A DNA stretch of 63,094 bases. It comes from Verrucomicrobiaceae bacterium (GTDB lineage Bacteria; Verrucomicrobiota; Verrucomicrobiia; Chthoniobacterales; Chthoniobacteraceae). The stretch's first letter is position 1. Every line of letters starts with the position of its first letter. This document shows, piece after piece, positions 63,091 through 63,094 of this stretch. The DNA lies in assembly GCA_005791535.1 (NCBI GenBank), contig SXWH01000219.1:1-63094 (forward strand), in the 5' to 3' direction. The position numbers and the translations under genes were made by a program. The notes below the pieces were generated by a model. The model was not told the origin of the DNA and ran no database searches. It was given only the letters and a program-made list of their open reading frames with translations.

Positions 63091-63094
63091 GTAC

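Noticed and set aside
1-63094. tRNA or rRNA genes, insertion sequences, prophage
   Set aside because: I saw no cloverleaf-like CCA-ending gene, rRNA segment, transposase motif or phage gene; very short RNA genes could still be missed by eye.

Overview
The window is about 63 kb of GC-rich bacterial chromosome. It most likely comes from a member of the Verrucomicrobiota, probably of the Chthoniobacter/Spartobacteria type. The reasons are PVC-superphylum surface and periplasmic cytochrome proteins (a DUF1549/DUF1553 protein and a large HEAT-repeat dehydrogenase with a CxxCH heme site), an autotransporter-repeat protein with a PEP-CTERM tail, a giant Calx-beta protein ending in the LEYA-type domain common in that phylum, and a UBact-like gene beside a proteasome beta subunit. 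The phylum assignment is inference from gene content. Most genes start without a clear Shine-Dalgarno sequence.

Layout. 1-3.3 kb: end of dTDP-glucose 4,6-dehydratase, an EamA permease and a hybrid histidine kinase. 3.3-10 kb (minus): SelO protein AMPylase behind a 1727-residue secreted CotH-kinase/lamin-tail protein. 10.2-11.3 kb: a double thioredoxin-fold secreted protein. 11.35-14.6 kb (minus): a Cys-motif membrane protein, then the set SMP-30 - miaE - folB - yceD - rpmF ending in a clear terminator. 14.6-17.8 kb (minus): a novel-looking Pro/Ala-rich membrane protein and an orphan phosphate-binding-like protein. 17.9-21.3 kb: PVC dehydrogenase. 21.3-30.9 kb (minus): DUF3500 protein, a 2558-residue metalloprotease/Calx-beta giant and an M50 protease. 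30.9-36 kb (plus): DUF1549/DUF1553 cytochrome protein, AEC transporter and ceramidase-like protein. 36-43 kb: FAD oxidoreductase (minus), pyrimidine-nucleoside phosphorylase, a four-PAS hybrid kinase and an orphan iron-type solute-binding protein (plus). 43-48.7 kb (minus): small protein, TatD-like hydrolase, amidohydrolase, DacA, MsbA-type ABC exporter and a small secreted protein. 48.8-50 kb (minus): a cytochrome b562-like protein and an aquaporin. 50.1-51.9 kb (plus): UBact - prcB - tauE. Then YqgE (minus), a 2863-residue PEP-CTERM autotransporter-repeat protein, a tandem-repeat foldback region, and leuC with a strong terminator at the right edge.

The best candidate for an unusual system is the compact UBact-prcB pair at 50.1-51.1 kb. 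It places a ubiquitin/Pup-like modifier 4 bp from a proteasome beta subunit that keeps its catalytic Thr/Asp/Lys, but no alpha subunit, ligase, depupylase or ATPase gene lies nearby, so the system must be split or reduced in this genome. Other points of note are the tandem two-unit build of the PEP-CTERM giant, the cytochrome b562-like gene, an overlapping upstream ORF with the best ribosome site noticed here in front of the metalloprotease giant, and two substrate-binding proteins without permeases.
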